A DNA stretch of 64,000 nucleotides from Embleya hyalina (GCF_003967355.1 NZ_BIFH01000021.1:92103-156102); one strand, 5' to 3'; positions 1 to 11,663 are shown, counted from the stretch's first letter. Notes: generated by a model from the sequence alone, not told the origin. A program made the numbers and translations.

Positions 1-1
1 T

Positions 2-162
2 GCGACCGGGAAGCGGCCCCGGTGGGCACTTGTGACGGCTGTGCGGTCGGGAAGTGGCCGCGATGGGCGCTGTGACGGCGGCGCGGTCGAGGATCTGCCC
101 CGATGGACACCCGTATCGCCGCACGGCCGGGAAGTGGCCGCGATGAGCATCCGCGATCAGTA
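2..162. repeat. Four-copy imperfect 40-bp tandem repeat
   Basis: Four adjacent copies begin near 2, 43, 83 and 123, with a period of 41 then 40 and 40 bp. Copies 2 and 4 share the string GGGAAGTGGCCGCGATG, and copies 1 and 2 share TGTGACGGC; copy 3 is the most diverged. The array runs up to the start of the methyltransferase gene and touches the window edge, so more copies may lie to the left. The repeat has no clear dyad, so it does not look like an operator array or a terminator. Its role is unknown. Confidence 0.75.
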
Positions 163-183
163 CGAAGCCGAGAGTGGACCGAC

Positions 184-975
184 GTGAGTACCCGCAATCT
201 CCTGACCGATACCCCCGAACTCTACGAACGCCGCTTCCCCGACCCCGGTCGGCTCGCCGCCCGGTGGACCGACGCGATCCTGCGGCGCCACCGCGCCGGG
301 CCCCGCGTGCTGGACGTGGGCTGCGGCACCGGACGGGACGCGGCCTGGTTGCAGGCGCACGCCGCCCGCGAGGTGGTCGGCATCGACACCTCGGCGGCGA
401 TGGTGCGGCACGCCCGCGCCCACCACCCCGGCCCGGACTACCGCCTCGCCGACATGCGCGACTTCGACCTCGGGCGCGTCTTCGACGCCGTGGTCTGCCT
501 GGACAGCGCGCTGCTGTACTGCCACGAGAACGCCGACCTCGCCGCGTTCCTCGATCGTTGTCGGGAACACCTCGTGCCCGGCGGGCTGTTCGTGGCCGAA
601 CTGCGCAACGGCGCCTACTTTCTGCAGGGCGCCGAGGGCGCCCGGCCCGAACCCGAACCCCGTACCGACACCGTCGTGCGCGCGGGGGTCACCTACACCT
701 CGCGCACCACCCTGTGGGTCGACCACACGGCCCAACTGCTGCGCCGACGCCGGGAATGGACGTCGGACGACGGCGTGCCGCCCCGGGTGCAGCACTCCGC
801 GTGGCGGCTGCTGTTCCCCCGCGAGCTGGGCTATTTCCTCGACGTCGCCGGCTTCGACGTGCTCGACCTCCACGACCGCCCCGGACCGCGTACCGACCCG
901 CCCTGGACCGAGGGCGCCCCGCCCGCCGCGACCGGGCACGGCGACCGCCTGCACGTGGTCGCCCGCCGCCGCTGA
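184..975 (+). CDS. Class I SAM-dependent methyltransferase
   Basis: The 263-residue product has the Rossmann-fold SAM site VLDVGCGTGRD near residues 42-52, an acidic motif (VVGIDTS) after strand 2, and DAVVCLDSALLY at motif II/post-I, as in the methyltransferase-25 family. The GTG at 184 was chosen because the conserved region starts soon after it; the longer reading from 103 would run through the tandem repeat. The substrate cannot be told from sequence. A 49-bp gap separates it from the importer operon on the same strand, so it may be co-transcribed. It is probably a cytosolic small-molecule methyltransferase. Confidence 0.8.
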   Translation: MSTRNLLTDTPELYERRFPDPGRLAARWTDAILRRHRAGPRVLDVGCGTGRDAAWLQAHAAREVVGIDTSAAMVRHARAHHPGPDYRLADMRDFDLGRVFDAVVCLDSALLYCHENADLAAFLDRCREHLVPGGLFVAELRNGAYFLQGAEGARPEPEPRTDTVVRAGVTYTSRTTLWVDHTAQLLRRRREWTSDDGVPPRVQHSAWRLLFPRELGYFLDVAGFDVLDLHDRPGPRTDPPWTEGAPPAATGHGDRLHVVARRR

Positions 976-1024
976 CGCGGCATCACTTCGCCCACCACCA
1001 CCGCCGACACGGAGAGAACGACCC

Positions 1025-2623
1025 ATGAGCCGGATCCACCCCCGCATACCCCTCGGCGCATCGCTCGCCGGTACCTCCCGCCGGGCCTTCCTGACCGCCG
1101 GGGGCGTCGCCGCGCTGACCCTGGCGGTGGGCTGCACCGGCGGCACGGCCGAGCCCGGGCCGCGCGCCGGTACGCCGGGCGAGGGAACGCCCAGGCGCGG
1201 CGGGCGGTTGCGGGCGGCCTTCCCGGGCGGCGGCGCCAACGAGACGCTGGATCCGCACCTGGCCAATCTGTTCGTCGACGTGGCCCGGGCCAAGGCGTTG
1301 TTCGACAAGCTCGCCGACTACGGCGCGGACCTGGCCCCGGTGCCCCGACTCGCCGCCGGATGGGAGCCGAACGCGACGCTGGACACCTGGCGGGTGCGGC
1401 TGCGCCCGGCGACCTTCCACGACGGCCGGCCGGTGACCGCCGAGGATGTGCTGTACAGCTTCCGTCGGATCGCCGACCCCGCACGGGCGTTCCGGGCCAA
1501 GGCCGCGTCGGAGTCGATCGACCATGCCGCGAGTCGGGTGGTCGACCCGGCCACGGTGGAGTTCCGACTCAAGCTCCCCTACGCCGAATTTCCCAACGTG
1601 CTCGCGGCGTTCGGCGCCTACATCGTGCCGGCCGGTGCGGACTCCTTCGAGCGCCCGGTGGGATCGGGTCCGTTCGTCTTCGGGTCGTTCAAGCCCGGGA
1701 GTTCGCTGCTGCTGCGGCGCAACGACGGCTACTGGGACGGTGCTCCGCACCTGGACGAACTGGAGTTCGTGATCGCGGGAGAGGAGTCGGCGCGGACCAA
1801 CGCGCTGCTCGGCGGTCAGGTGGAGTACGCGCACGAACTGAACCCGGCCACCGCGCGGGTGCACGAGGGCGGGGGCCGGATCACCGTGTTGCGGTTGCGG
1901 AACAGCGCGATGCAGGGCTTCGTGATGAAGACCGATCGGCCGCCGTTCGACGACCGGCGGGTCCGACAGGCGTTCTGCCTGATCGCCGACCGTCGGGAAC
2001 TCGTGGACGGGGCGCTGTCCGGCGCCGGGGAGGTGGGCAACGACCTGTTCGGCAAGGGATGTCGCTACTACGCGGCGAGCCTGCCGCAGCGCACCCAGGA
2101 CCTGGTCCGGGCCCGGGCGCTGCTGCGCGAGGCCGGTGCGGAGGGATTGACCGTCACCCTGGACACCGCGCCCGCCGCCACCGGATTCGTCGAGGCCGCC
2201 GGGATCTTCAAGGAACAGGCGGCGAAGGCCGGGGTCACCGTGCAGGTGCGGATCGGCAACAAGGACACCTACTGGAAGGACATCCTCACCGCGGGCACCC
2301 TCGCGTCCTACCGCTCGGGTGCGATGCCGATCGAGTCGCACGTCTCCCAGCGGCTGTTGACCGGATCCACCACCAACGCCACCCGCTGGCGGGACCGGGA
2401 CTTCGACGAGCTGTACCGGCAGATCCAGTCCACCCCCGACGAGGCGTCGCGCACCGCGCTGTACGAGCGCATGCAGCGCCGACTCCACGACGAGGGCGGG
2501 TTCCTGATCTGGGGCTTCGCCGACTGGATCGTGGCCACCGCGAACCGGGTGCGCGGCGTGGCGACGAACGCGCCCGCCAATACGCTGGACTGGGCCCGGT
2601 TCGACAAGGTCTGGCTCGGGTGA
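1025..2623 (+). CDS. Peptide-type ABC transporter substrate-binding lipoprotein
   Basis: The 532-residue product is a family 5 extracellular solute-binding protein (DppA/OppA/NikA class). The N-terminus carries a twin-arginine motif (TSRRAFLTAGG) and a lipobox ending LAVGC, so it is probably Tat-exported and lipid-anchored. The mature domain has the family 5 signature around DGRPVTAEDVLYSFRR and the usual length. It is the first gene of a tight importer operon: its stop overlaps the GTG of the first permease. The ligand may be a peptide, nickel chelate or other small molecule. An ATG start follows a GGAGAG ribosome site. Confidence 0.9.
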   Translation: MSRIHPRIPLGASLAGTSRRAFLTAGGVAALTLAVGCTGGTAEPGPRAGTPGEGTPRRGGRLRAAFPGGGANETLDPHLANLFVDVARAKALFDKLADYGADLAPVPRLAAGWEPNATLDTWRVRLRPATFHDGRPVTAEDVLYSFRRIADPARAFRAKAASESIDHAASRVVDPATVEFRLKLPYAEFPNVLAAFGAYIVPAGADSFERPVGSGPFVFGSFKPGSSLLLRRNDGYWDGAPHLDELEFVIAGEESARTNALLGGQVEYAHELNPATARVHEGGGRITVLRLRNSAMQGFVMKTDRPPFDDRRVRQAFCLIADRRELVDGALSGAGEVGNDLFGKGCRYYAASLPQRTQDLVRARALLREAGAEGLTVTLDTAPAATGFVEAAGIFKEQAAKAGVTVQVRIGNKDTYWKDILTAGTLASYRSGAMPIESHVSQRLLTGSTTNATRWRDRDFDELYRQIQSTPDEASRTALYERMQRRLHDEGGFLIWGFADWIVATANRVRGVATNAPANTLDWARFDKVWLG

Positions 2624-3573
2624 GCGCGGATCGTGGTCGGCCGGCGCGCCGACTGCTGCTCGGCCCGGTCCAGATCGCGGCCGTGGTGGTGCTGATCTTC
2701 GCGTTGACCGAGGCGCTGCCGGGGGACGCGGCGGTGGCCCTGGCGGGCGACCAGCCCGACCCGGAGCGGATCGCGCGGATCCGGGAGTCGATGGGCCTGG
2801 ACCGTTCGATGGGCGGGCGGTTCGGCGCCTGGGTCGAGCGTCTGGCGCACGGCGACCTGGGCACCTCGCTGGTCTCGGGCCGGCCGGTCGCCGACCTGCT
2901 CGCCGATGGGTTCGGCCCGACCCTGGTACTGGCCGGGGTCACGGTCGTGCTGCTCGTGCCGCTGTCGGTGGGCCTGGGGGTGCTCGCCGCGCGGCGCGAG
3001 GGCGGTCCGGTGGATCGCCTGATCAGCGCGCTGACGTCGGCGGTGCACGCGGTCCCGGAGTTCGCCCTCGGGGTGTTGCTGATCACGCTGTTCGCGCTCG
3101 AACTCCGGTGGTTGCCGCCGACGGCGGTGGGTACCGACGGTGATCTGCTCGGCCGTCCGGCCGTGTTGGTGCTGCCCGTGGTGGTGCTGCTGTCCCGGCC
3201 GGTGTGCACGATCGCCCGGCTGGTGCGTGCCGGCATGATCGACGCGATGGCGTCGCCGTACGTGGCACACGCGCGACGACAGGGCCTGTCCGGTGCCCGG
3301 GTGTGCTGGACGCATGCGCTCCCGAACGCCCTTGCCCCCGCGACCCAGCAACTCGCCCGTACGTGTGACTGGTTGCTGAGCGGGGTGATCGTGGTGGAGG
3401 CGCTGTTCGTCGTCCCCGGGCTCGGCACCGTGCTGGTGGACGCGGTCGCGGCGCGCGACATCCCGGTGATCCAGGGGCTCGCGCTGGTGTTCGGCGTGGT
3501 GACCGTTTCGGTCAACCTGGTCGCCGATCTCGTGACGCTGCGGCTGGCGCCGCGCGTGGAGGTGGCCGCGTGA
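2620..3573 (+). CDS. ABC transporter permease, DppB/OppB type
   Basis: The 317-residue membrane protein belongs to the BPD_transp_1 family. It opens with a transmembrane helix (VVVLIFALTEALPGDAAV), which is the usual DppB start, and has the cytoplasmic coupling loop near HARRQGLSGARVCWTHALPN. The start is the GTG at 2620, which overlaps the TGA of the binding-protein gene as GTGA, a translational-coupling arrangement. It would pair with the next permease to form the membrane channel. Confidence in the family is high; the substrate follows that of the binding protein and is unknown. Confidence 0.88.
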   Translation: MSADRGRPARRLLLGPVQIAAVVVLIFALTEALPGDAAVALAGDQPDPERIARIRESMGLDRSMGGRFGAWVERLAHGDLGTSLVSGRPVADLLADGFGPTLVLAGVTVVLLVPLSVGLGVLAARREGGPVDRLISALTSAVHAVPEFALGVLLITLFALELRWLPPTAVGTDGDLLGRPAVLVLPVVVLLSRPVCTIARLVRAGMIDAMASPYVAHARRQGLSGARVCWTHALPNALAPATQQLARTCDWLLSGVIVVEALFVVPGLGTVLVDAVAARDIPVIQGLALVFGVVTVSVNLVADLVTLRLAPRVEVAA

Positions 3574-4430
3574 TGAACTCGCGTCTTCGCGAGCCGAGTC
3601 GGGCCTGCCGGGACGATCGCAGCGGTCGGCGCTACGCGGTGGCGCTCGGATTGATCGGGCTGCCGCTGGTGATCGCGTTGATCGGGCCGTGGTTCGCGGG
3701 GTCGGCGCAGCCGCGTGCGGTGTCTTTCAGCGCCGGGGAAGGGCACTGGTTGGGCACCGACTTCGCCGGGCGCGACGTGTGGCGGCAGGTGTTGCTCGGC
3801 GGGCGATCGGTGGTGTTGGTGGCGGTGGCCGCGACGCTCCTGGCCTATCTGGTGGCGGTGCCGCTCGGGCTGGCCGCGGCGGCGACGCGGCGCGGGTGGG
3901 TGGCCGAGGTGCTGATGCGGCCGCTGGACGTGCTGATCGCGGTGCCCTCGCTGCTCGTCGTGCTGCTCGTGGCCGCGCTGTTTCGGCCGGGGCCGGCCGA
4001 ACTGGTGCCGGTGATCGCCCTGGTGGCGATGCCGGACGCCGCCCGGGTCGTGGCCGCGGCGGGCACCGAGGTGGCGGCGCGGCCTGCCGTCGAGGCGCTG
4101 CGCATGCAGGGCGAGTCCTGGTGGCGGATCACCGTCGGCTACCCGCTGCGGTCGATCCGGCGCACGCTGGCCGCCGACGCGGGGACCCGGCTCGCGAGTG
4201 CGCTGTACCTGGTGGCGACCGCCGCGTTCCTGGGCGTGGGTGTGGCCCCGGATGCCGCCGACTGGGCGGTGATGGTGGACCGCAACCGGCCCGGCCTGTT
4301 CCTCCAACCCTGGGCCGTGGTGGTGCCCGCGGCGCTGATCGTGGCGCTGTCGATGGGCACGAACCTGGCGTTCGACACGGCCTTGCGGACGCCGACGGGC
4401 GGGCGGGGGAGGGACGATGAGCGACGCTGA
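3573..4430 (+). CDS. ABC transporter permease, DppC/OppC type
   Basis: The 285-residue membrane protein matches the DppC half of peptide importers: a first transmembrane helix, the periplasmic segment with HWLGTDFAGRDVW (typical LGTDxxGRDV motif of DppC proteins), then the permease core. The coupling loop is at EALRMQGESWWRITVGYPL. The ATG at 3573 overlaps the upstream stop as TGATG; a GTG three bases earlier is an equally possible start. The 3' end overlaps the ATPase gene by 14 bp. Confidence 0.88.
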   Translation: MNSRLREPSRACRDDRSGRRYAVALGLIGLPLVIALIGPWFAGSAQPRAVSFSAGEGHWLGTDFAGRDVWRQVLLGGRSVVLVAVAATLLAYLVAVPLGLAAAATRRGWVAEVLMRPLDVLIAVPSLLVVLLVAALFRPGPAELVPVIALVAMPDAARVVAAAGTEVAARPAVEALRMQGESWWRITVGYPLRSIRRTLAADAGTRLASALYLVATAAFLGVGVAPDAADWAVMVDRNRPGLFLQPWAVVVPAALIVALSMGTNLAFDTALRTPTGGRGRDDERR

Positions 4431-6075
4431 ACCCGTTGCGGTGGTCCGCGGGTTGCGGGTGGAGGTGGGTGGTCGGGCGATCGTGGACGGGGTGGATCTG
4501 ACGCTGCGTGCGGGGCGGATCACCGCACTGGTGGGACCGTCGGGCAGCGGCAAGACCACCACCGCGCTGGCCCTGCTCGGCGAATACCCGCCCGGCGCCC
4601 GGGTGACGGGCGAGGTACGGGTCGTGGGTGGCGGAGCGGTCGGCTACGTCCCGCAACATCCCGGCGCGGTGCTCAATCCGGTACGTCGGGTGGGCGTGTT
4701 GTTGCGGGACATCGCGCGGGCGCGCGCGGGCGATCGGAGGTCGCATCGGGAGGCGGTGCACGAGGCGTTGCGGGCGGCGCGGATCGAGCATCCCGAGCAG
4801 GTCGTGCGGCGCTTTCCGCATCAGCTCTCCGGCGGGCAGCAGCAACGCGTCGTGGTGGCCCAGGCGTTGCTGCTCGGTGCGCGGGTCGTGGTCGCCGACG
4901 AGCCGACCACCGGGCAGGACGCGCTGACCAGGCAGGGCGTCGTGGAGCGACTGGCGGCCCTGGCCGGGGAGGGGATCGCGGTGTTGTTGCTCAGCCACGA
5001 CCTCGACGTGGTGCGCCGACTCGCGGACGAGGTGGTGCTGTTGGCGAATGGGCGGCCGGTCGGGTTCGGGCCGCCGGCACGAGTGCTGCCGGCGCCGGAG
5101 CCGGTGGAGGTTCGGCCCGCGAGAGCGGGGGCCGACGACGGCCCCGACGCCGACGCCGCCACCGAGGTTCGGCTGGAGGTTCGGGACCTCACGGCCGGAT
5201 ACCCGACAGGCGTGCGGCGCGAGGCGACCGTCCTGGATCGGCTGAGCCTGACCGTGGCACCCGGCGAATGCCTCGCCCTGGTGGGTCGTTCGGGCAGCGG
5301 CAAAACGACGCTGGGACGCTGCCTCGCCGGGTTGCACAGCGGATACCGGGGACGGATCCGGTTCGACGGGATGCCGTTGCCCCGCTCGTTGCGCGGCCGT
5401 ACCACCGGTCAACTGGCCGCCGTGCAGTACGTGTTCCAGGACGCGCGGGCCTCGTTCGACGAGGGACGGCCGGTCGTGGACCAGGTGGCCCGGACCGCCG
5501 TGCGGCTGCGTGGCGTGTACCCGGACGCGGCTCGGACGCAGGCGCTCGACACGCTGGCAGACCTCGGCCTGGCCGCGCCTGTGGCGGAGCGGCGACCTGG
5601 CGCCCTGTCCGGGGGCGAGTTGCAGCGTGCCGCGTTGGCTCGGGCCCTGCTCGCCCGGCCCGGTGTGCTGGTCTGCGACGAGATCACCTCGGGCCTGGAC
5701 GGCGCGGCCCGGGCGGAACTGCTGGACCTGCTCGCCCGTTCCCGGGAACGCATCGGCCTGTCCCTGGTGTTGATCACCCACGACCTGACGGCGGCGGCAC
5801 GGCTCGCGGACCGGATCGCGGTCCTGGACGCGGGCCGGCTGGTCGAACAGGGCCCGGCCGGACGGATCCTGACCGATCCCCGACACATGTTCACCCGCAG
5901 CCTGGTGCGCGCGGCCGGCGAAGCCGTGTCCCGGGGCCGGGGAGGCGACCTCGACGACCCGGACGGTACGGACCTTCTCGGCCCCCCGCGCATCGGCCGG
6001 GAGCCGAGCGACGGCGACCGGGTCGAACCCGTACCGGGCCGGGCGAGCGAGCCACGCGGCCCGATCGGAGGTTGA
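4417..6075 (+). CDS. Fused dual ABC ATPase (DppD-DppF type)
   Basis: The 552-residue cytosolic protein holds two complete ATP-binding cassettes. The first has Walker A GPSGSGKTT, signature LSGGQQQR and Walker B VVVADEPTTG; the second has GRSGSGKTT, LSGGELQRA and VLVCDEITSG. Most peptide importers encode these as two proteins, here joined by an acidic/proline-rich linker near residues 225-250. As an intramolecular dimer it would energise the two preceding permeases, which makes this importer complete. It overlaps the DppC-type gene by 14 bp. The last ~40 residues (after the second cassette) are arginine/aspartate-rich without a recognised domain. Confidence 0.9.
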   Translation: MSDAEPVAVVRGLRVEVGGRAIVDGVDLTLRAGRITALVGPSGSGKTTTALALLGEYPPGARVTGEVRVVGGGAVGYVPQHPGAVLNPVRRVGVLLRDIARARAGDRRSHREAVHEALRAARIEHPEQVVRRFPHQLSGGQQQRVVVAQALLLGARVVVADEPTTGQDALTRQGVVERLAALAGEGIAVLLLSHDLDVVRRLADEVVLLANGRPVGFGPPARVLPAPEPVEVRPARAGADDGPDADAATEVRLEVRDLTAGYPTGVRREATVLDRLSLTVAPGECLALVGRSGSGKTTLGRCLAGLHSGYRGRIRFDGMPLPRSLRGRTTGQLAAVQYVFQDARASFDEGRPVVDQVARTAVRLRGVYPDAARTQALDTLADLGLAAPVAERRPGALSGGELQRAALARALLARPGVLVCDEITSGLDGAARAELLDLLARSRERIGLSLVLITHDLTAAARLADRIAVLDAGRLVEQGPAGRILTDPRHMFTRSLVRAAGEAVSRGRGGDLDDPDGTDLLGPPRIGREPSDGDRVEPVPGRASEPRGPIGG

Positions 6076-6184
6076 CGGACCCGGTTCGGCGGGTACCGGC
6101 GCGTCGGTGGTGGCCCGATGTGGGTTGCTCACGATGGCGAGTGACGACGAATGCGGGGGCGTCGTTCTTCTTGGAGGTTCCGTC

Positions 6185-6973
6185 ATGCCCGAGGTAACCA
6201 GTCCCTATACACCCGGTACACCCTGCTGGGTCGACCTGATGGTGCCCGACCAGCAGGCCGCCCTCGACTTCTACCGCGACCTGTTCGGCTGGCAGGGTGA
6301 GGTGGGTCCGCCGGAGACCGGTGGTTACGCGGTCTGCACGCTCAACGGCAAGGCCGTCGCGGGCATCATGAAGGCGATGTCCCCCGACGGCGGACCGACC
6401 CCGCCGACCGCGTGGACCACCTATCTGGCCACCGAAGACGTGGACGCCTCCCAGGAGAGGATCACCAAGGCCGGCGGCAGGGTGATGATGCCGGCGATGG
6501 ACGTGATGACCCTGGGCCGGATGTGCGTCGCGGCCGGTCCCACCGGCGCGGTGTTCGGTCTGTGGCAGGCGCGGGACTTCGGTGGTGCGCAGGTGGTCAA
6601 CGAGCCCGGTTCGGTGATCTGGAGCGAGCTGAACACCAGTGACACGGACGCCGCGGCGAAGTTCGGCAAGGCCGCGCTCGGTCTGGAGGCCGCGCCGATG
6701 GAGGGGGCCGAGGGCTACTACTCGCTGAGCGCGGGTGGGCGGGTGATCGGCGGGATGCAGGGACTCGACCGGCAGCCGCCGGGTACGCCGTCGCACTGGC
6801 TGACCTACTTCTCCGTCGACGACACCGACAGCGTGGTCGACGCGCTGATCCGGGCCGGCGGCAACGTGCTCCAGCCGCCGTTCGACATGATGGCCGGCCG
6901 GATGGCCGTGGTCACGGACCCGCAGGGCGGCGCGTTCGCGGTGATCAACGCGACCGCTCCGGCCCCGTACTGA
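6185..6973 (+). CDS. Two-domain VOC/glyoxalase-fold protein
   Basis: The 262-residue product has two tandem vicinal-oxygen-chelate domains. Each begins with a strand like PCWVDLMVPDQQAALDFYRDLFGW or VIWSELNTSDTDAAAKFGKA and ends in FAVI-type strands; the layout matches the actinobacterial Cfp30B/27-kDa-antigen family. The ATG at 6185 has a strong GGAGG ribosome site 8 bp upstream. These proteins lack a proven reaction in most species, so no function is assigned. It is followed by a perfect 18-bp terminator hairpin and therefore looks monocistronic. Confidence 0.8.
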   Translation: MPEVTSPYTPGTPCWVDLMVPDQQAALDFYRDLFGWQGEVGPPETGGYAVCTLNGKAVAGIMKAMSPDGGPTPPTAWTTYLATEDVDASQERITKAGGRVMMPAMDVMTLGRMCVAAGPTGAVFGLWQARDFGGAQVVNEPGSVIWSELNTSDTDAAAKFGKAALGLEAAPMEGAEGYYSLSAGGRVIGGMQGLDRQPPGTPSHWLTYFSVDDTDSVVDALIRAGGNVLQPPFDMMAGRMAVVTDPQGGAFAVINATAPAPY

Positions 6974-6977
6974 CCCG

Positions 6978-7018
6978 ACGGCCCGCCCGGCGCCCGCGTA
7001 GGGCGCCGGGCGGGCCGT
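6978..7018 (+). terminator. Intrinsic terminator after the VOC gene
   Basis: A perfect 18-bp GC stem (6978-6995 with 7001-7018) closes on the loop GCGTA. It starts 5 bp after the VOC stop codon. There is no U-tract, which is normal for this GC range. Confidence 0.8.
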
Positions 7019-7157
7019 GTGGTCGTACTGCCGGGTCGTGCCGTCGTGCGGTCGTGCCGTCGGGGCCGGCGCGGCGTTGCGGCCGGACGGGTGACCACCG
7101 GTGCGCGTCGCCCGCCGCCGCCGGGTCGGCGAGGCGTACGTACCCGACGCCGGGCGC

Positions 7158-7953
7158 ATGTCTCACCACCTCGGCGGGCCCGATCTGCGGTCCCCCAAGG
7201 ACGACGCGCGGCTCGATCTCACCGACCTGTTCGTGTTCTCCCGGCCCGGCGGCCGCACCGTCCTGATCATGAACGTGCACCCCCTCGCCGGGGCGGGCGC
7301 GGCCTTCCATCCGGACGCGGTGTACCGGATCAACGTCGACACCGACGGCGACCTGCGGGCCGACGTGGCGTTCAGCGTGGTCTTCTCGGCGCCGAAGGAC
7401 GGACGCCGGACCGCCACCGTCCACCGGGCGACCGGCGAAGCGGTCCGCGCGCACGAGGCAGCGGGCGAGCCGATTGTTGTTGACGCGCCGGTGGCCGGCG
7501 ACGCCGACGCGATCGTGGTTCGGGCCGATCCGTACCGCTTCGCCGTCGGCCTGCGCAGCGACCCGTTCTTCGCCGATCCGGACGGCATCGTCAAGGATTT
7601 CCAGTGGACCGGCGTGTCCCGGGGCGCGCACCCCTCGTCAAGGACGCCGACAACGCCGGCGAGCCCGCTGGGACTGGGACACCTATCGCGAGCCGTGGAT
7701 CGCCGCGCTCGCCCACTTCGGCCACTACGAGCCTGCCGACGCGGAACGTACGCTGCGCACGGTCCTGCCGGACGTACCGCGCTTCGACCGCTCCCGGCCC
7801 GCCGCCTATCCCAACGGCCGCACGCTCACCGACGACGTCACCTCGGCCCGGCTGACCATGCCGTCCAACGGCAGGATCACGAGCGACCACATCGGGCCGC
7901 ACACCGACCTGCTGCCCGACTTCCCCTGTCTCGGCGCGCCGCACCCCGCCTGA
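7158..7953 (+). pseudogene. Frameshifted and internally deleted DUF4331 gene
   Basis: The N-terminal ~145 codons from ATG 7158 read as a DUF4331 protein: MSHHLGGPDLRSPKDDARLD, then DLTDLFVF, and a FHPDAVYRINVDTDGD strand. The frame then loses similarity near 7600. A second frame holds VKDADNAGEP at about 7625-7660. A third frame from about 7664 to the stop at 7953 carries the family's C-terminus (WDTYREPW, then RPAAYPNGRTLTDDV and LLPDFPCLGAPH). About 100 residues of the usual middle part are missing. At least two frameshifts plus a deletion make a functional product unlikely. It lies between the VOC gene and copA. Confidence 0.75.
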
Positions 7954-7972
7954 ATCGGCCGGTCGCGCGACA

Positions 7973-8012
7973 CGAACGGTCCGCCCCCGTGGTGTGAGGG
8001 GCGGACCGTTCG
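7973..8012. terminator. Bidirectional terminator hairpin
   Basis: A perfect 15-bp stem pairs 7973-7987 with 7998-8012 around a 10-nt loop. It sits between the 3' ends of the convergent DUF4331 remnant and copA, so it can stop both transcripts. Confidence 0.75.
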
Positions 8013-8028
8013 CACTTTCGGGTCGGGA

Positions 8029-10332
<2,304 letters not shown>

Positions 10333-10421
10333 CGCCTGCTCCTGTTCGGATCGGTGGTTGCGCGGCCGTCGCGGGGCCGGGGGCGGTGGCGGCCGGTGCC
10401 GTCCCGCGATCATGCCTGAAC

Positions 10422-10440
10422 TATACCCTAGGGGGGTATC
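10422..10440. promoter_or_regulatory. CsoR-type operator before copA
   Basis: On the minus strand the site reads GATACCCCCCTAGGGTATA, matching the actinobacterial CsoR pattern of TACCC/GGGTA half-sites. It lies about 90 bp upstream of the copA start codon. Confidence 0.8.
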
Positions 10441-10485
10441 AAAACGTCAAACGTCGGCCACGGCCGAGGGACGTGTCGGGTGTCC

Positions 10486-11478
10486 CTAGTGCGCGTGCTC
10501 GCCGTGCTCGGGCTGGTCGGACCGCGTGGGCGGGTCGGACTGGGCGGGCGGCGGGGTCGGTGCGGTCGCGGCGCCCACCGTGACGGTGAACTCGGCGGTG
10601 CGGACCCTGCCCTCGTGTTGGAAGTCCAGGTACAGGCGGTAGTTGCCCGCGCTGGGGGCCTGGGCGTGGAAGCCGATGCCGGGGCCCGCGGGGGTCTTGC
10701 CGTCGCCGGGCGCGCCCTGGGGGTGCACGTGGAGGTAGGCCAGGTCGCCCTGGCGCAGCGCGACCAGGTGGCCGTAGGCGCCGAGATAGGGCTGGAGGTC
10801 GGTGACGGGGCGGCCGTCCCTGCTCACGTTCAGGGTGAGCGGTGCGGATGCCCCGGTGGTCAGGTCGCCGGCCAGGGTGACGGTGTAGCCGTCGACGACG
10901 GCCGTGCGGGTCGGTGCGGGCAGCGCGGCCGGTTCGTAGCCGCCCGCCACCACGACGTCGGCACCCAGCGTGAGCGTGCCGCCGGGGTCGCCGGTGGGTG
11001 TGAAGTCGGCGAACACGCGGTACGTGCCGGCGTTCGCGAAGGTCAGCGGCACGCTCCAGGTGCCGTCGGCGCCGAGTACGGGGTGTACGTGCTGGAAACC
11101 GGACAGGTCGCGGCGGGCCACGATCAGATGCAGGTCCTTGTCGTGGGCGCGGTCGTAGCGCGTCCACGGTCGCCCGTCGGGGCCCAGTACGCGGAAGCGG
11201 AAGTCGCCGGCGGCGCCGGCCGGCAGCGGCTCGGCGGGGGCGACCAGGGTGTAGCCCCGCTCGGAGACCTGGAGGCCGCCCGGCGTCTCGGCGGCGGCCG
11301 GTGTGGCGCCGGGGGAGCGGGCGCCGCCCGACGGGCCCGCCTGGGCGCCGCCGTGGCCGCCGTGTGCGGGGGCGGGATCGGAGCCGACCGGGCCGACCGC
11401 GTGGCCGACGCCGAAGGCGGCCCCGAAGGCCAGCACGACGCCGGCGCCGAACGCGCCGACCTTGACTGCGGTGTTCAT
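10486..11478 (-). CDS. Membrane-anchored or secreted protein of the copper cluster
   Basis: The 330-residue product starts with one hydrophobic segment (GAFGAGVVLAFGAAFGVG), then a His/Gly-rich stretch (APAHGGHGGAQ) and two beta-rich repeats. Both repeats contain a histidine pair in a similar place (GFQHVHPV near the first, AYLHVHPQG in the second). The C-terminus is again His-rich (PEHGEHAH). Similar unnamed proteins sit beside copA in other actinomycetes as far as I recall. A copper-binding role outside the membrane is plausible from the histidines and context, but unproven. A 153-bp gap with the CsoR operator separates it from copA downstream. Confidence 0.7.
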   Translation of the reverse strand: MNTAVKVGAFGAGVVLAFGAAFGVGHAVGPVGSDPAPAHGGHGGAQAGPSGGARSPGATPAAAETPGGLQVSERGYTLVAPAEPLPAGAAGDFRFRVLGPDGRPWTRYDRAHDKDLHLIVARRDLSGFQHVHPVLGADGTWSVPLTFANAGTYRVFADFTPTGDPGGTLTLGADVVVAGGYEPAALPAPTRTAVVDGYTVTLAGDLTTGASAPLTLNVSRDGRPVTDLQPYLGAYGHLVALRQGDLAYLHVHPQGAPGDGKTPAGPGIGFHAQAPSAGNYRLYLDFQHEGRVRTAEFTVTVGAATAPTPPPAQSDPPTRSDQPEHGEHAH

Positions 11479-11620
11479 GGTCTCTCTCCCTGTTCGATGG
11501 CGCGTTCGACACCGCGTCGGATGCCGCGTTCGAGGCGGTGGGGCGGGTGGTCGCCGCGGTGTGGCGGGTCCGGGGGTGCGGCGGGGCCCGGTGGTGGGGC
11601 CGACCGGGGCCGTGGGTGCT

Positions 11621-11662
11621 CCGTCGAGGGGGCGCCGGTGTCGGGCGGCGCCCCCTCGACGG
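11621..11662 (-). terminator. Terminator hairpin after copZ
   Basis: A perfect 16-bp stem pairs 11621-11636 with 11647-11662 around a 10-nt loop, immediately after the copZ stop codon. It would limit read-through from copZ into the downstream secreted-protein gene. Confidence 0.7.
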
Positions 11663-11663
11663 G

